From the NCBI GenBank assembly GCA_905221615.1, contig CAJNDT010006136.1:1-64000 (forward strand): a stretch of 64,000 nt of DNA. The letters run 5' to 3'. The position numbers and the translations under genes are program-made. Source of the stretch: Symbiodinium sp. CCMP2592. Its lineage: Eukaryota; Sar; Dinophyceae; Suessiales; Symbiodiniaceae. How positions within the stretch are numbered: position 1 is the stretch's first letter; each line of letters begins with the position of its first letter. Below the pieces are notes generated by a model. That model was given only the letters and a program-made list of their open reading frames with translations, made no database searches and was not told where the DNA came from. This document shows, piece by piece, positions 1 to 8,819 of the stretch.

Positions 1-171
1 AAGAAACAGACCAGCATCACGACGTCTAGCACCGAAAGTGAAGTAGTTTCAGCGAATCACGGCATCAGAGCACAAGGCCTGCCTAGCTTAAGCTTGTGGT
101 GTTACCTTGGGGGAGAGGTTACCGCTAATGCAGCCGGTCGAAAAGACCAGGCCGCCGGCGGAATCACCTAA
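1..171 (+). CDS. Ty1/copia RNase H fragment, cut by window start
   Basis: Frame 1 reads from the first base to a TAA at 169-171. It gives the core of a copia RNase H, with KKQTSITTSSTESEV followed by IRAQGLPSLSLW; the SSTE(A/S)E block is the hallmark of the copia RNase H active-site region. The rest of this domain continues in frame 2 in the next ORF, so one frameshift lies between about 110 and 170. The protease, integrase and reverse transcriptase would be upstream of the window. The assignment to copia is firm. Whether the frameshift is decay, an assembly error or a real feature cannot be told from the sequence. Confidence 0.75.
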   Translation, partial: KKQTSITTSSTESEVVSANHGIRAQGLPSLSLWCYLGGEVTANAAGRKDQAAGGIT

Positions 172-3100
172 AGTCACGGAAACAATCGTTGCAAGGATTG
201 ACCCGGAGCTTGATGAAATCAGGTATGGTGAACTCAGTCATGAAGGACGCTCTGTCGCGGATATAAATGGCTTGGATGTTCATCTTTCTGAAAAGTTTCA
301 GGTTCAGTTCTTAGAAGATAATCAAGCTACTATCACCATCATCGCGAAAGGTGACAGTGAAAAGCTTCGTCACACCGATAGGACACAACGACTTTCGTTT
401 GCATGGATGAAGCAACAGTTCGAAAAGGGCCATTTCAACATGATTAATGTTGATACCAAAGAACAGGTCGCAGACATCTTCACAAAGCCGTTTGCTGAAC
501 GTGGTAAGTGGGAACACGCGCTTAGGCTCATCAACCATGTACCTGATGCGCAGAATGCGAAGCCGGCTGAAAAGCCAGGCCGCTCTCCTACACCACACGA
601 GGTTCAAGGCAAACGTGCTAAAGCAGCTGCTGCCATTCAGGAGGTTGAAATGGTTGCTTCAGAACTTTCCCGCCTGAAGGAGTACGGCTGTGATGCTTTG
701 GAAAGGTTGTGTGAAGAGATTGCATCAAATCATACAGCTAGGAAATCCAAGCGACCTCGCATTGCATCAAAGAAACAAGGCTATTATCAAGTGTACGGAA
801 CTTGGACACACGGTGGAATGCAAGGTGTTACCAGAAGCACTACTAGGTATCCCGCAGTTGCCAGGTACTTGAATGAGTTCGTGAAAGCTCATTCTCCCGA
901 CTCAGGTTTCACATGGACCTCAGTGGTGATTAGCAAGGACAACATGGCAAAGGTTCATGCTGATTCCCATAACTTAAAGGGTTCTAAGAACCTGATGTTT
1001 AGCTTTGGTGACCACAAAGGAGGTGGATTGTGGGTTGAAGATCAGACTGTTTCGGATACTAAGGCGCAGTTCCAGAAAGACGCTCAAGGACGTTCCATTA
1101 AGGGGGATGTGCATGACACCCATTGCAAACCTCTTGTCTTTGACCCAGCCAAGAAACACTGCGTGTTACCTTATACCGGAAAACGTTTTTCTATCACCGC
1201 GTATACCTCTCGTGGTTTTCCCAAGCTTTCCACAACTGACCTTGAAACCCTCAACAAACACGGCTTTAGGCTCGGGTCTGCGGCGGCCGCTCCTGCAGAC
1301 GCCCGGCTCGCGCCGAGGCCGATGGACTTTTGCAGGGTTTTGCTTGACTTTGGGAACGCTAGTGAAACCACCTTGTCAGGAAATGGTTCCTGTCGTGTTG
1401 TCCCTGTCCCGAACAATCTTGAAACTATGAATCCGAAAGCAATGTCAAAAATCGCTAACAATCTTCGTGCCCTCTGCGACGAGGGGGGAAGCACTAAACC
1501 GATTCTCTACTTTGCATCGCTGCCGGACCACGAATGGAACAAATGTCTGAAATCGTTGATGTCGTTATGCCGACTAACCAAACGTCTTAGGCCCCACCTG
1601 CTGTTGGAAGCTTCAGCTAACAACGAGATGTGGTGTTTGCCTGCTGTTGTTAAGTTGGCACACGATTTCGGTCTTGAGAAACACAAGAGTGGGTCGCTGA
1701 TCTTTGCATCGTCTTTTCGATTGAAGCGGCTGCTGCTCGAAGCTACCCAGGACTGTGGACGACTAAGGACATCGAAAACCAAGGTTTCGGCATTGCATGC
1801 TGATTGGCAATTGCATACCACTAAGGATAATGATGGACCTAAGGTACATGAAGGACTGGCATGCGCAGCTTTGTCATCGCTTTACTGTACAACTAAAGCC
1901 CAGCTAACGCTGAGGCCGGGTCCTAGTCCCGTGGTAGCAGCTGAGAGTAGAAGAGCGATGGCGACCTACGAAGAGCAGTTGGCCGATTTTTGGGGCCGCC
2001 AGCTTTGGGCGGCCGTCATCAGTCACGAGTCGATAGGCTTCCAAGAGTCGATTGACGAAGGAGAGTTGCGAGCACTTTTTCAGTACATGCCGGTGCAAGT
2101 GGCTGCTCACAACTGCTTTGAAACGGATCGATATCCAGGGCTCAACCGAGTGGCAGCATTGACGCAGTCTGGCATGTCGCAGCTAAAGCCCGATGAAAAT
2201 CGAGGCCGAAAGCGGGTGCTCATCCTCCTCTCCGACTCTACGACTGTTTTCGTTGCTGGCAAGAGAACGAGGACAGACCTTTCCTCGGATTTGAAGGCAG
2301 CGAGCTCGGGGGTCTATCTGCAGTACAGGGAGATAATTTACGAACCCCTGTGGGGCAAAACATTGTCCGAACTTCGGGAGAGGGCTCAGATCCTCTGTGA
2401 CCAGACGGCTCTGCGCTACTCTGGCGACCAAGAGTTGCTGGTGGACGTGCAGATTGTCTGGATGGCGAATGAGATCGTCGGCAGATACGGGATATTTTGC
2501 AGCCCCGGCGTCCCGACGTGGTGGGACCATCAATCGCCCATAGAGGCACGCGGAGATTGGCAAAAGATCTGTCGGAGAGTTTGCCAAAATCTTGAAGCGC
2601 TAGCAGACCTGCAGCGCCGTTCTCCATACGTGGGGTCCATTGTGATCTGCACAGGAGTTCGCAGCTTCGTCTACGGGTTGCCAAAGCAGTTCGATGAATG
2701 CATTGCGCGATTCAAGGACGAAGCGGTCCGTAGAGGACTCGCCGCCTGTGACATCCACCCCTTCCTTGGAGATTTGGCGCTCTATAACGACAACGTCCAT
2801 TTCCGCGAGGACAGTGAATCCCGCCGCAAGATGGTTTCGGGTTTAGCCCACATCATGCAGATCGAGATCGCCGAGCGCTATGCCTCCAGAGCGATAGCGA
2901 AAATGGGCGAAGCCGCCTTTCAATCACTGCTTGCTGACAATTATTTTGATTCCCGTGGTCGCTACGCAGTCGATAACCATGTCCTGCAAGCGGCTCTTGC
3001 GAGGATGACGAGAAGCAAGCAGGTCAAGGCGGAGCCAACGGAGGAGGATCCGTGGGACGACGCATACTGGGAGGAGAAGCGTGACGAAAGTCACGCCGAA

Positions 3101-5875
3101 CTGCCTGCGCCTGAGGTCCCCGACTTCCTCAAGGAGATGAAGATTCAGAACGTCATCAGCGTCGCACCCGGTGTTTTCGCAACAGAAGAGGAGATCAATT
3201 CGCCGGAATGGAACAAAGCCCCACCTAAGGTGGAGGCCGTTACCCCGGCGAGTACTGCAGCTTCGTCTTCTGGCGATATTCGACCGATGCCGATCGACGC
3301 ATCCATTTATGGTGGAGGCATTCTGTCTGGCGACTCTGGCACCGAGCACGCTGCAAAAAGAGCTCGCCTTGCAAAGGCTGAGGCCGACAAGCAGCGATTG
3401 ACCAAGCTCGCAGTGCAGGGATCGCGCGGAATGAGGTTCATGAACGACACCTATGACTTCGCCGAGATGACTGGCATTACCCTGTATGATTACTGGAACG
3501 AATGCCCCTCGCAAGAGGAGGCCGACCAGTACATCGAAGTGTTCCAAAAAGACATGACGCCAGGCCTACACTACCCGAGATGTGATCACAAAATGGTTAC
3601 ATTCGTCACTGGACTCATCAGAGGAAACTTCGAAAACAAGGGTAATCAATTTAAACTGCGATCGTGGAACGGGCCATGGGTATTGGCCATGGAAGTGCTT
3701 GAGGTTGCTAATCGATGCAGACCTGGAAACAACATTGGTCTAGGAAGCCTCCTCGACATGATCGCTACCGACAACAAACAGCGCCTTATGTTTCGCGGAC
3801 CAATGGACAGTGCTGCCGATGCAATTGGGCAACCGGCTTTTCCGGTCTACGTCGGGTGTACGCAAGGCCACTCCAGCAATCTGCAGCTTGACAATGCCTC
3901 TATTGCAAAGGCATATCTTACGCTGCAGCGTTCTGAGGAGCTGGCTAATGCCGCCCGAGAGGGCAGGCCGTTGATCCCGATTGACAAGGCGCCGCCCAGG
4001 CTCTATCACCGCACAACACATGATGCGGCGTATGCGATTCTGGAAGATCGTTTGTTGCCGGGTTTTGGGGGTTCTGAGAAGGCGCATTGCTACTTTGCGC
4101 CGCTGCCGCTCGAGGAGCAGAAGGCACGTTCAGGACTCCGTGCGAGCTCACCAATCGAGATCGTCTTTGACACTCGGGAGGTCCTCGAAGCTGCTTGCGA
4201 TCTATTCGTTACGGAATCTGATGGCATATTGTGTTCCGAAGCAGTGCCCGGATCAACAATCCTGTTCATCAACGATACTCAACGCGATGTCGTACTCTGG
4301 TCCCGTGCAGGTGGTGCTGTACCTCCTGACGAAGAGCAGGGAGAAAGCCCAGCTAACGCTGAGGCCGGCATCGATATCGTTCTTGATGAACCCGAGCCCG
4401 AGGAGACGACTCAGGACAATTTCGCACCGCCTATTGATGAAGAACATGGTACCCTTCCAGCTGAGGAAACATCCCTGCCGCCCATTCCAGATGTTGCTGA
4501 TGTGCTTGAGGGATCGTTGGCTATCACTGATGCCCCTGCAAAGGCTGACGACGATGAAGCCCCTGATGATGAGCAAATGCCCTCCGTAGAGGAGAGGCCG
4601 CTTGTTGAACCAGGCACCATCATTGCACAGCCGGGTCCTCCAATCAGGACCGTGTACATCGGTGACGGAATGGCGACAACGGTGACGCTGGATGCTGAGG
4701 GTACACCAGTTGAAGCAATCCAGGAGCCGGTGGGAAGGCCAGAACCAGTACTTTATGCTGGTAGTGAGACCAAGCCATCCGCCGCGTTTTTGGAGAAGAT
4801 CAAATGCTACCACTGCAAAGCTGAGTGTCTTCAAGGCCAAAGGATTTGCTCTCAATGCGGAGGGCCAGTTCGACCAGGTCAATTGAAGGCACAGGGCAGA
4901 CGGACGCTGTTGGCACGTGGGCGCGAAGCTCTGCTTCAGGAGATGGGTGATGCCGCTGAACGAGTGGGAGTGAGGCCAAGCCTTCAAAGCGCATCGAAAG
5001 ATGTCGCCGGCCGTGGCATGAACTCCTTAGAAGGCGAAGTTATTCGGAAAGCCAAAGTGGCAAAGCAGAGAGCCGTGAAAAAGGGCTACACTGATTGCGT
5101 AGCGAGGTTCAATCATAACAATGAATACGCAATTTCAATGGCCAAAGAGGGATATACACGCAGAACGATTCGTGCCCTCGACTGCCTCTGCTTCGCCTAC
5201 CTTCCGAACCCTGGCCGCACTCGATCGCAACGCATGCTGGCTATTGGATCCTCCAGAGCGGCGAGTACCACGCACCAGATCCGCACGGACGAGGTTCCAG
5301 AGTGTCGTATCGTTTTCTTTACCGGAGACGATGGCATTGGCGGCAAGTTGTGCGCAGCGGGACTAACGTCCACGCCGGAGGATACGCCAGTAGCATTTAC
5401 TTGGTACGGAGCCATCCTTTCGTTCCAAGATTTCGCTCACAACATCGCCAGGCAAAAGGGGGGCATCCGTCTACAGACTTTTGGCCACGGCAAGGTGGAT
5501 CTTCTCAACTACGATCCCGCTGCAGTGGGTGTGGACCTACAGACCGTTTTGGCAAAGGACCTACCCTTCATGGTGGAGACGGTTGATGAAACCATCAAAA
5601 AGGCCAATCAAAGTCGTGCTGCCCAGCCGAAGTATGCCCAGCAGCATCCGCCAGGTGGTGGCAAGGGCTCTACGTATGCCCGAGCAGCAGAGAAGGGAAA
5701 AGGCAAACGCCCGGCTAACGCCGAGGCCGCCGATCGCACCAACCGCGACTGGGACTGGGATGATCAATCCTGGTGGCAGAATTGGTCTTCGTCATCCTGG
5801 GGATCATGGCGCGGCCAGAACTGGGACAACCAGGACTGGCGTGAGTGGCACAATCGCGGATGGCGTTGGTACTGA
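107..5875 (+). CDS. copia-derived polyprotein 3' part: RNase H tail plus dioxygenase, SGNH and Tpt1-like domains
   Basis: A 1922-codon open frame. The nominal start is a TTG and is arbitrary, since the frame continues a copia polyprotein that enters from the left. Residues about 57-145 are the C-terminal part of copia RNase H (QFLEDNQATI, EQVADIFTKPF). Next come a TET/JBP-like 2OG-Fe(II) oxygenase domain (about 225-370), a decayed methyltransferase-like segment (about 405-595), an SGNH-hydrolase-like domain (about 700-920), an acidic linker, a Tpt1/KptA-like domain (about 1160-1390), an acidic Pro/Glu-rich linker, a CxxC...CxxC zinc ribbon (about 1566-1585), an unrecognised segment and a Trp/Arg/Asp-rich tail. 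Over 5.7 kb without a stop argues for recent selection or a recent insertion. Extra domains after RNase H are unusual for copia. Domain names are inferred from motif order and spacing only. Confidence 0.8.
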   Translation: MGERLPLMQPVEKTRPPAESPKVTETIVARIDPELDEIRYGELSHEGRSVADINGLDVHLSEKFQVQFLEDNQATITIIAKGDSEKLRHTDRTQRLSFAWMKQQFEKGHFNMINVDTKEQVADIFTKPFAERGKWEHALRLINHVPDAQNAKPAEKPGRSPTPHEVQGKRAKAAAAIQEVEMVASELSRLKEYGCDALERLCEEIASNHTARKSKRPRIASKKQGYYQVYGTWTHGGMQGVTRSTTRYPAVARYLNEFVKAHSPDSGFTWTSVVISKDNMAKVHADSHNLKGSKNLMFSFGDHKGGGLWVEDQTVSDTKAQFQKDAQGRSIKGDVHDTHCKPLVFDPAKKHCVLPYTGKRFSITAYTSRGFPKLSTTDLETLNKHGFRLGSAAAAPADARLAPRPMDFCRVLLDFGNASETTLSGNGSCRVVPVPNNLETMNPKAMSKIANNLRALCDEGGSTKPILYFASLPDHEWNKCLKSLMSLCRLTKRLRPHLLLEASANNEMWCLPAVVKLAHDFGLEKHKSGSLIFASSFRLKRLLLEATQDCGRLRTSKTKVSALHADWQLHTTKDNDGPKVHEGLACAALSSLYCTTKAQLTLRPGPSPVVAAESRRAMATYEEQLADFWGRQLWAAVISHESIGFQESIDEGELRALFQYMPVQVAAHNCFETDRYPGLNRVAALTQSGMSQLKPDENRGRKRVLILLSDSTTVFVAGKRTRTDLSSDLKAASSGVYLQYREIIYEPLWGKTLSELRERAQILCDQTALRYSGDQELLVDVQIVWMANEIVGRYGIFCSPGVPTWWDHQSPIEARGDWQKICRRVCQNLEALADLQRRSPYVGSIVICTGVRSFVYGLPKQFDECIARFKDEAVRRGLAACDIHPFLGDLALYNDNVHFREDSESRRKMVSGLAHIMQIEIAERYASRAIAKMGEAAFQSLLADNYFDSRGRYAVDNHVLQAALARMTRSKQVKAEPTEEDPWDDAYWEEKRDESHAELPAPEVPDFLKEMKIQNVISVAPGVFATEEEINSPEWNKAPPKVEAVTPASTAASSSGDIRPMPIDASIYGGGILSGDSGTEHAAKRARLAKAEADKQRLTKLAVQGSRGMRFMNDTYDFAEMTGITLYDYWNECPSQEEADQYIEVFQKDMTPGLHYPRCDHKMVTFVTGLIRGNFENKGNQFKLRSWNGPWVLAMEVLEVANRCRPGNNIGLGSLLDMIATDNKQRLMFRGPMDSAADAIGQPAFPVYVGCTQGHSSNLQLDNASIAKAYLTLQRSEELANAAREGRPLIPIDKAPPRLYHRTTHDAAYAILEDRLLPGFGGSEKAHCYFAPLPLEEQKARSGLRASSPIEIVFDTREVLEAACDLFVTESDGILCSEAVPGSTILFINDTQRDVVLWSRAGGAVPPDEEQGESPANAEAGIDIVLDEPEPEETTQDNFAPPIDEEHGTLPAEETSLPPIPDVADVLEGSLAITDAPAKADDDEAPDDEQMPSVEERPLVEPGTIIAQPGPPIRTVYIGDGMATTVTLDAEGTPVEAIQEPVGRPEPVLYAGSETKPSAAFLEKIKCYHCKAECLQGQRICSQCGGPVRPGQLKAQGRRTLLARGREALLQEMGDAAERVGVRPSLQSASKDVAGRGMNSLEGEVIRKAKVAKQRAVKKGYTDCVARFNHNNEYAISMAKEGYTRRTIRALDCLCFAYLPNPGRTRSQRMLAIGSSRAASTTHQIRTDEVPECRIVFFTGDDGIGGKLCAAGLTSTPEDTPVAFTWYGAILSFQDFAHNIARQKGGIRLQTFGHGKVDLLNYDPAAVGVDLQTVLAKDLPFMVETVDETIKKANQSRAAQPKYAQQHPPGGGKGSTYARAAEKGKGKRPANAEAADRTNRDWDWDDQSWWQNWSSSSWGSWRGQNWDNQDWREWHNRGWRWY
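782..1218 (+). other. TET/JBP-like 2OG-Fe(II) dioxygenase domain (element 1)
   Basis: The expected iron and co-substrate ligands are present: an HxD pair (H284, D286, in VHADSHN), a distal His (H351, in KKHCVLPYTGKRF) and an Arg nine residues further on (R360). A GGGLWV strand lies between them, matching the GGeL strand of the TET/JBP branch. The family oxidises methyl groups of thymine or 5-methylcytosine in DNA using Fe(II) and 2-oxoglutarate. The same domain, with H-to-H spacing differing by one residue and the same H-to-R spacing, occurs in the copia element at 10092-19449. AlkB-like or prolyl-hydroxylase-like relatives remain possible. Confidence 0.6.
1322..1890 (+). other. methyltransferase-like domain, apparently decayed
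   Basis: This stretch follows the dioxygenase domain directly, in the same order as in the second copia element. It reads MDFCRVLLDFG, then ILYFASLPDHEW, then RPHLLLEASANNEMW. I align these with the motif I, motif IV and motif VI regions of the methyltransferase-like domain at about 14300-14960. The motif IV cysteine seen there (PDC) has no counterpart here, so this copy is probably inactive. The homology is weak and rests mainly on domain order. Confidence 0.3.
2210..2850 (+). other. SGNH/GDSL-hydrolase-like domain
   Basis: The segment contains the spaced signatures of the SGNH fold: block I LILLSDSTT (Ser711), a WMANE block with the block III Asn (N788), and a block V NDNVHF with Asp895 and His898. 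Between blocks I and III the chain has the length expected for the fold. SGNH enzymes are serine esterases or lipases, some acting on acyl groups of sugars or proteins. A hydrolase of this type in a copia polyprotein has no obvious role. The call rests on motif order; a structural or profile comparison would settle it. Confidence 0.5.
3590..4290 (+). other. Tpt1/KptA-like RNA 2'-phosphotransferase domain
   Basis: The order of motifs matches Tpt1/KptA: FVTGLIRGN (family LxxxLRH), TDNKQRLMF (family NDKxRF), CTQGHS (family RAxQGHS, His1255), LYHRTT (family LYHGT, His1301), HCYFA (family HVHLS), SGLR, then DGILCSEAVPG (family NGVxLxxxVP). Tpt1 removes the splice-junction 2'-phosphate from tRNA using NAD+, and it has an ADP-ribosyltransferase fold. 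The His after the first Arg (RH in the family) is Gly here, and the Arg of RAxQGHS is absent, so activity may be altered. A free-standing host Tpt1 would be about 200-250 residues; here it is embedded in a retroelement polyprotein. Confidence 0.65.
4800..4870 (+). other. zinc ribbon (CxxC...CxxC)
   Basis: Two CxxC pairs, in KCYHCKAEC and ICSQCGGP, are separated by about ten residues near residue 1566-1585. This is the typical spacing of a short zinc ribbon that often binds nucleic acid or protein. It lies between the acidic linker that follows the Tpt1-like domain and an unrecognised basic region. Confidence 0.55.
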
Positions 5876-6350
5876 TAAGCCGACCCAGTAGTCTGATTCT
5901 TTCGAGCAAGAGGGATGTTCACCCGGCCTGTGATATTTTTCAAGTGGCTGTGCGGCGAACTCCTATCGTCCTTGCTCCACGCTGAAACCAGCGTCTTGCA
6001 TTTGAAGAAAAGCTCGTATGCAGTTTTCGCACCCTTCCTCGAGGCACACGATAGTCACATGTACTTTTGCTGATACAACTGATGACGCGGGAGGCAACTC
6101 CACGCCGATCGTCGAACTCCGAGCCGAAGCGCTCTTCCACCTGCAGGCGAAGGTATGCTGTGTTTTTGAATGCAGTGACCGTGCCTTTAGGTGAGGGGGG
6201 TGTAGTTTTGCATCGCAGCTTGCGTAGGAGTTTGTATGGTCGTGTACAGTCATCATGTTGTGTACTATATACCGCTGACTATTGTGCCCAAGCCCTCTGA
6301 GTAAAAGGTTAGGTTGACCGCTCATGGCTTAACGGTTTTGGTGTATTCTA
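5876..6350. other. 3' flank of element 1, no gene seen
   Basis: The polyprotein stop is followed by unremarkable mixed sequence. I looked for a copy of an LTR end (TG...CA with a purine tract) and could not identify one, because the matching 5' LTR lies outside the window. Short ORFs here lack recognisable motifs. Confidence 0.4.
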
Positions 6351-6411
6351 TAGGGTTTAGGGTTTAGGGTTTAGGGTTTGGGGTTTGGGGTTTAGGGTTT
6401 AGGGTTTGGGG
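6351..6411 (+). repeat. TTTAGGG telomere-type array
   Basis: About eight heptamers, with TTTGGGG variants in the middle. This is the first of many interstitial arrays in the window. Confidence 0.9.
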
Positions 6412-6583
6412 AGGTAGCATCAAGAGTCGTTGGTGAGAACGAAGAATCACTGCAGGGGAGCGATGCATGCAGAGTACACATATTGATATGTAGACGTTCC
6501 GCCATGTGTGCTGATTTACATCGTCGGATGCTGTAGGCTATTTTCGCTCGAGGACCGGTAGCTTCGTAAGTGGCTGCGCTGCA

Positions 6584-7160
6584 ATGTGGAGCAAGGGCAA
6601 CTGGTCCGGCAAGGGTGGAAACAAAGGCAGGAGCACCAGTTGGAAGGGAAAGGGCACCTCTTGGAATGCTTCTTCTAACTGGGGGGCGCATCCGAAGGCG
6701 ATCACTGGGGCGGCGCGCAGGAACAGGGGGCCTGGACGTCCTGGGATCAGAAAGGAAAGGGCGGCAGCGGAGCGAGTGATAGTCAGAAAGGAGGATAAAA
6801 GGAGTGCGTTCGTCGGCTCGAAGGACGTTATGCATTCGCGAAAGCAGTTCTTCGGCCTTATGCCGACGATAAAGGTTGTGCGACCGACCCGGCAAGTTCC
6901 GGCAGGGAGACGTTCAGCAAGGAGGCTATGAGAGGCATATTGGACGCGAAGAACAGCGAGCTCCGCCGCCGTCCTCCGGTGGGCTTGACGACCATCGGCA
7001 GCAGTGTGTGTGCCTTGCAGGCTCTGCTGCGCGCGATGCAACATTCGCGAACTTTTGCAAGCTCACGAAGCTGCTTACCGGTAATGCCGGCCAGGCTTTC
7101 AAAAGCGCACATGAGATGCTCTCCCGGGATCGCGTCGCACGAGTGCCGCTTGTGCCTAAA
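6584..7160 (+). pseudogene. decayed Gly/Lys/Trp-rich ORF
   Basis: An ATG at 6584 opens a frame rich in Gly, Lys, Ser and Trp (MWSKGNWSGKGGNKG, then SWKGKGTSWN). After about 45 codons the style shifts to another frame (GGAQEQGAWTSWDQKGKGG), which suggests a frameshift; later in-frame segments are broken by stops. Composition resembles the Trp/Gly/Lys-rich nucleic-acid-binding tails of dinoflagellate retroelement proteins, such as the end of the ORF closing at 5875. I do not recognise a family. It is most likely a truncated, decayed element. Confidence 0.4.
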
Positions 7161-7610
7161 CCCTAGACAGCACGCTAAATCCTTGAAAACGGCTTCTAAA
7201 TCCTTAAAAAATGCTTTAATCGCGCTAAATCCTTGAAAATTGCTTCTAAATCCTTGAAAGCAGGCCCAAAATCCTTGAGAAAGACCAATCTTTAGGATTT
7301 CGGCACCAGAATGGGGGGCACCCCCCAGATCGGCCTCGCCCCAATTAAACATGCACTTTTTACGAAAAGAATTATGAACTCAGAAATTGGCCCTCGATAT
7401 TCCGAAATTCGCTTGTGCGAAATCCAAGCCTACATCCTGGGATCGCGCTAAATCCTAGAGAACGACTTGGCTAAATCCTAGAGGGAACCTAAATCCTTGA
7501 GAACGACACAAAATCCTAGAAAATCCGGGCTGAGCCCTAGACGGCACGCTAAATCCTTGAAAACGGCTTCTAAATCCTAGAAAAGATGCCCTAAATCCTT
7601 GAAAAAAAGC
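7161..7610 (+). repeat. minisatellite of TAAATCCTTGAAA-type units
   Basis: The unit CTAAATCCTTGAAAA recurs many times with variable spacers. A 44-bp block at 7161-7204 is repeated at 7535-7578 with one mismatch. The unit is not the telomere heptamer, but it shares the CTAAA start. Confidence 0.75.
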
Positions 7611-7788
7611 GATTGTGTCACGCAGCCGCGGTTTAAAGGTCTAATTTTTTGGTCAGTACTGACTAAGTCCCAAAGCTTGATGGCACAGCAGATGTGCTGT
7701 CTAGGCATGTTGTATGTGCGAATGCCATGCAGTCGCCTGCTGAGGGGTCGCTGCGGTCGGCTACATGGCCGACCGGCAAGCGCCTTGA

Positions 7789-7845
7789 GTTTAGGGTTTG
7801 GGGTTTAGGGTTTAGGGTTTGGGGTTTAGGGTTTGGGGTTTAGGG
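7789..7845 (+). repeat. TTTAGGG/TTTGGGG array
   Basis: About eight alternating TTTAGGG and TTTGGGG heptamers. Confidence 0.9.
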
Positions 7846-8268
7846 TCTAGGTTTCCTGACAGCAAAGCTTGCAACAAAAGCTTTATCTATGCAGTTTCAA
7901 GAGTGAAATCTCTCAAAACCTGGACCCCACGACTCCACTCTTTATGCTTAAGCTCCATTTCAAGACCTCTACTCACGCCGTGACGCGGAACCCTACGTAA
8001 TAGACCATGCTCGGAAGGCACTGTTGAAAGACACGCCGAGATCGGCTACAGTCCGCCGGAGGCTAAGCACTGTCGGGTCGATGCTCGGAGGGTCATCGTT
8101 ATCACTTGGGTCAAAAGTATATCAGGAAACTACGACCAAGTCATTCCTATACCCGAAATTGTTTCTACCCACTTATCACTACACATGAGCTTTTAAGCAG
8201 AGGCCGGCCTCTCCGTTGTGTTGTTGCGGAGTTTACTTGTGGCTTTCCTCGGACTTGTATTTGGGGGG

Positions 8269-8397
8269 GGGTCGGGGGATTTAGTAAGTAGTTAGTAAGT
8301 AGACTTATAAGTACCCCAAAAGGGACCATAATTGGGTTATGGTACTTAAAAGTCCCTAATATAACCAGTTGCCAAGTCCCCCGACCCTCCAAGTAGT
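8269..8397. mobile_element. TIR element, family D copy 1
   Basis: A 129-bp element bounded by GGGTCGGGGGA and its inverse, with inner inverted arms around ACTTATAAGTACCCC. No coding capacity. A relative lies at 43272-43372, and looser relatives at 41322 and 54275. Confidence 0.7.
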
Positions 8398-8700
8398 GGG
8401 GCTTCAGTGCCCTGAGGCCCTGAAGCCCTGAACCCCTCAATCCCTTCGCGAGACTCTCAAAACCCTGAGCCTCCAAACCCTGAATCTAAGTAATATAGAA
8501 GCCTAGATAATTCCTAAGATTGTTGTTAGGGTTCCTTGTTATACTTATAGTATAAGATACCCCAAAGCCCTATTCTAGGTATTCAGGCCCCTATAGAAAG
8601 AAGCCGTAGCCCAGGGACCTTGAGCAAGACCACCGTGCTGATCCTGCGAAAGGCGCGGCTGAAAGCTTGGGAAGCTGGCTGGTTAGGGTCTAGGGTTCAG

Positions 8701-8819
8701 GGTTCAGAGTTCAGGGTTTAGGGGTTAGGGTTTGGGTTTTAAGGTTCAGAGTTCAGGGTTTAGGGGCTAGGGTTTAGGTTTTAGGGTTCAGAGTTCAGGG
8801 TCTAGGGGTTAGGGTCTCC
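8701..8819 (+). repeat. three-copy 42-bp tandem repeat
   Basis: GGTTCAGAGTTCAGGG recurs at 8701, 8743 and 8785, an exact 42-bp period. 42 is six heptamers, so this looks like a higher-order repeat built from decayed telomere units. Confidence 0.75.

Larger units (their letters stand above)
1301..5729 (+). repeat. 25-nt motif repeated four times at module borders
   Basis: Copies lie at 1895-1919 and 4344-4368 (identical over 25 nt, core CCCAGCTAACGCTGAGGCCG), with close variants at 5705-5729 and 1301-1321. They fall at the edges of the recognised domains: after the dioxygenase, before the SGNH-like domain, after the Tpt1-like domain, and before the Trp-rich tail. Two copies are read as (A/T)LRP-type peptide and two as PANAEA, that is, in different frames. 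Conservation is therefore of the DNA or RNA, not the peptide. Confidence 0.6.

Noticed and set aside
1895..1925. LRPGP read as a 2A-type ribosome-skipping peptide
   Set aside because: The DxExNPGP consensus is absent, and the underlying 25-nt motif occurs in another frame elsewhere, so the peptide is not what is conserved.
8020..8105. 5S-rRNA-like stretch (GGAGGCTAAGCACTGTCGGG)
   Set aside because: It resembles the 5S internal promoter (AAGCTAAGCAGGGTCGGG), but the rest does not fold or align as 5S rRNA. At best it is a 5S-derived SINE remnant; a covariance-model search would decide.
8580..8640. Dinoflagellate spliced-leader sequence
   Set aside because: AGCCGTAGCCCAGG followed by CTTGAGCAAG recalls the leader ends, but the central ATTTTGGCTC is missing. 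No intact or relict spliced leader was found in the window.
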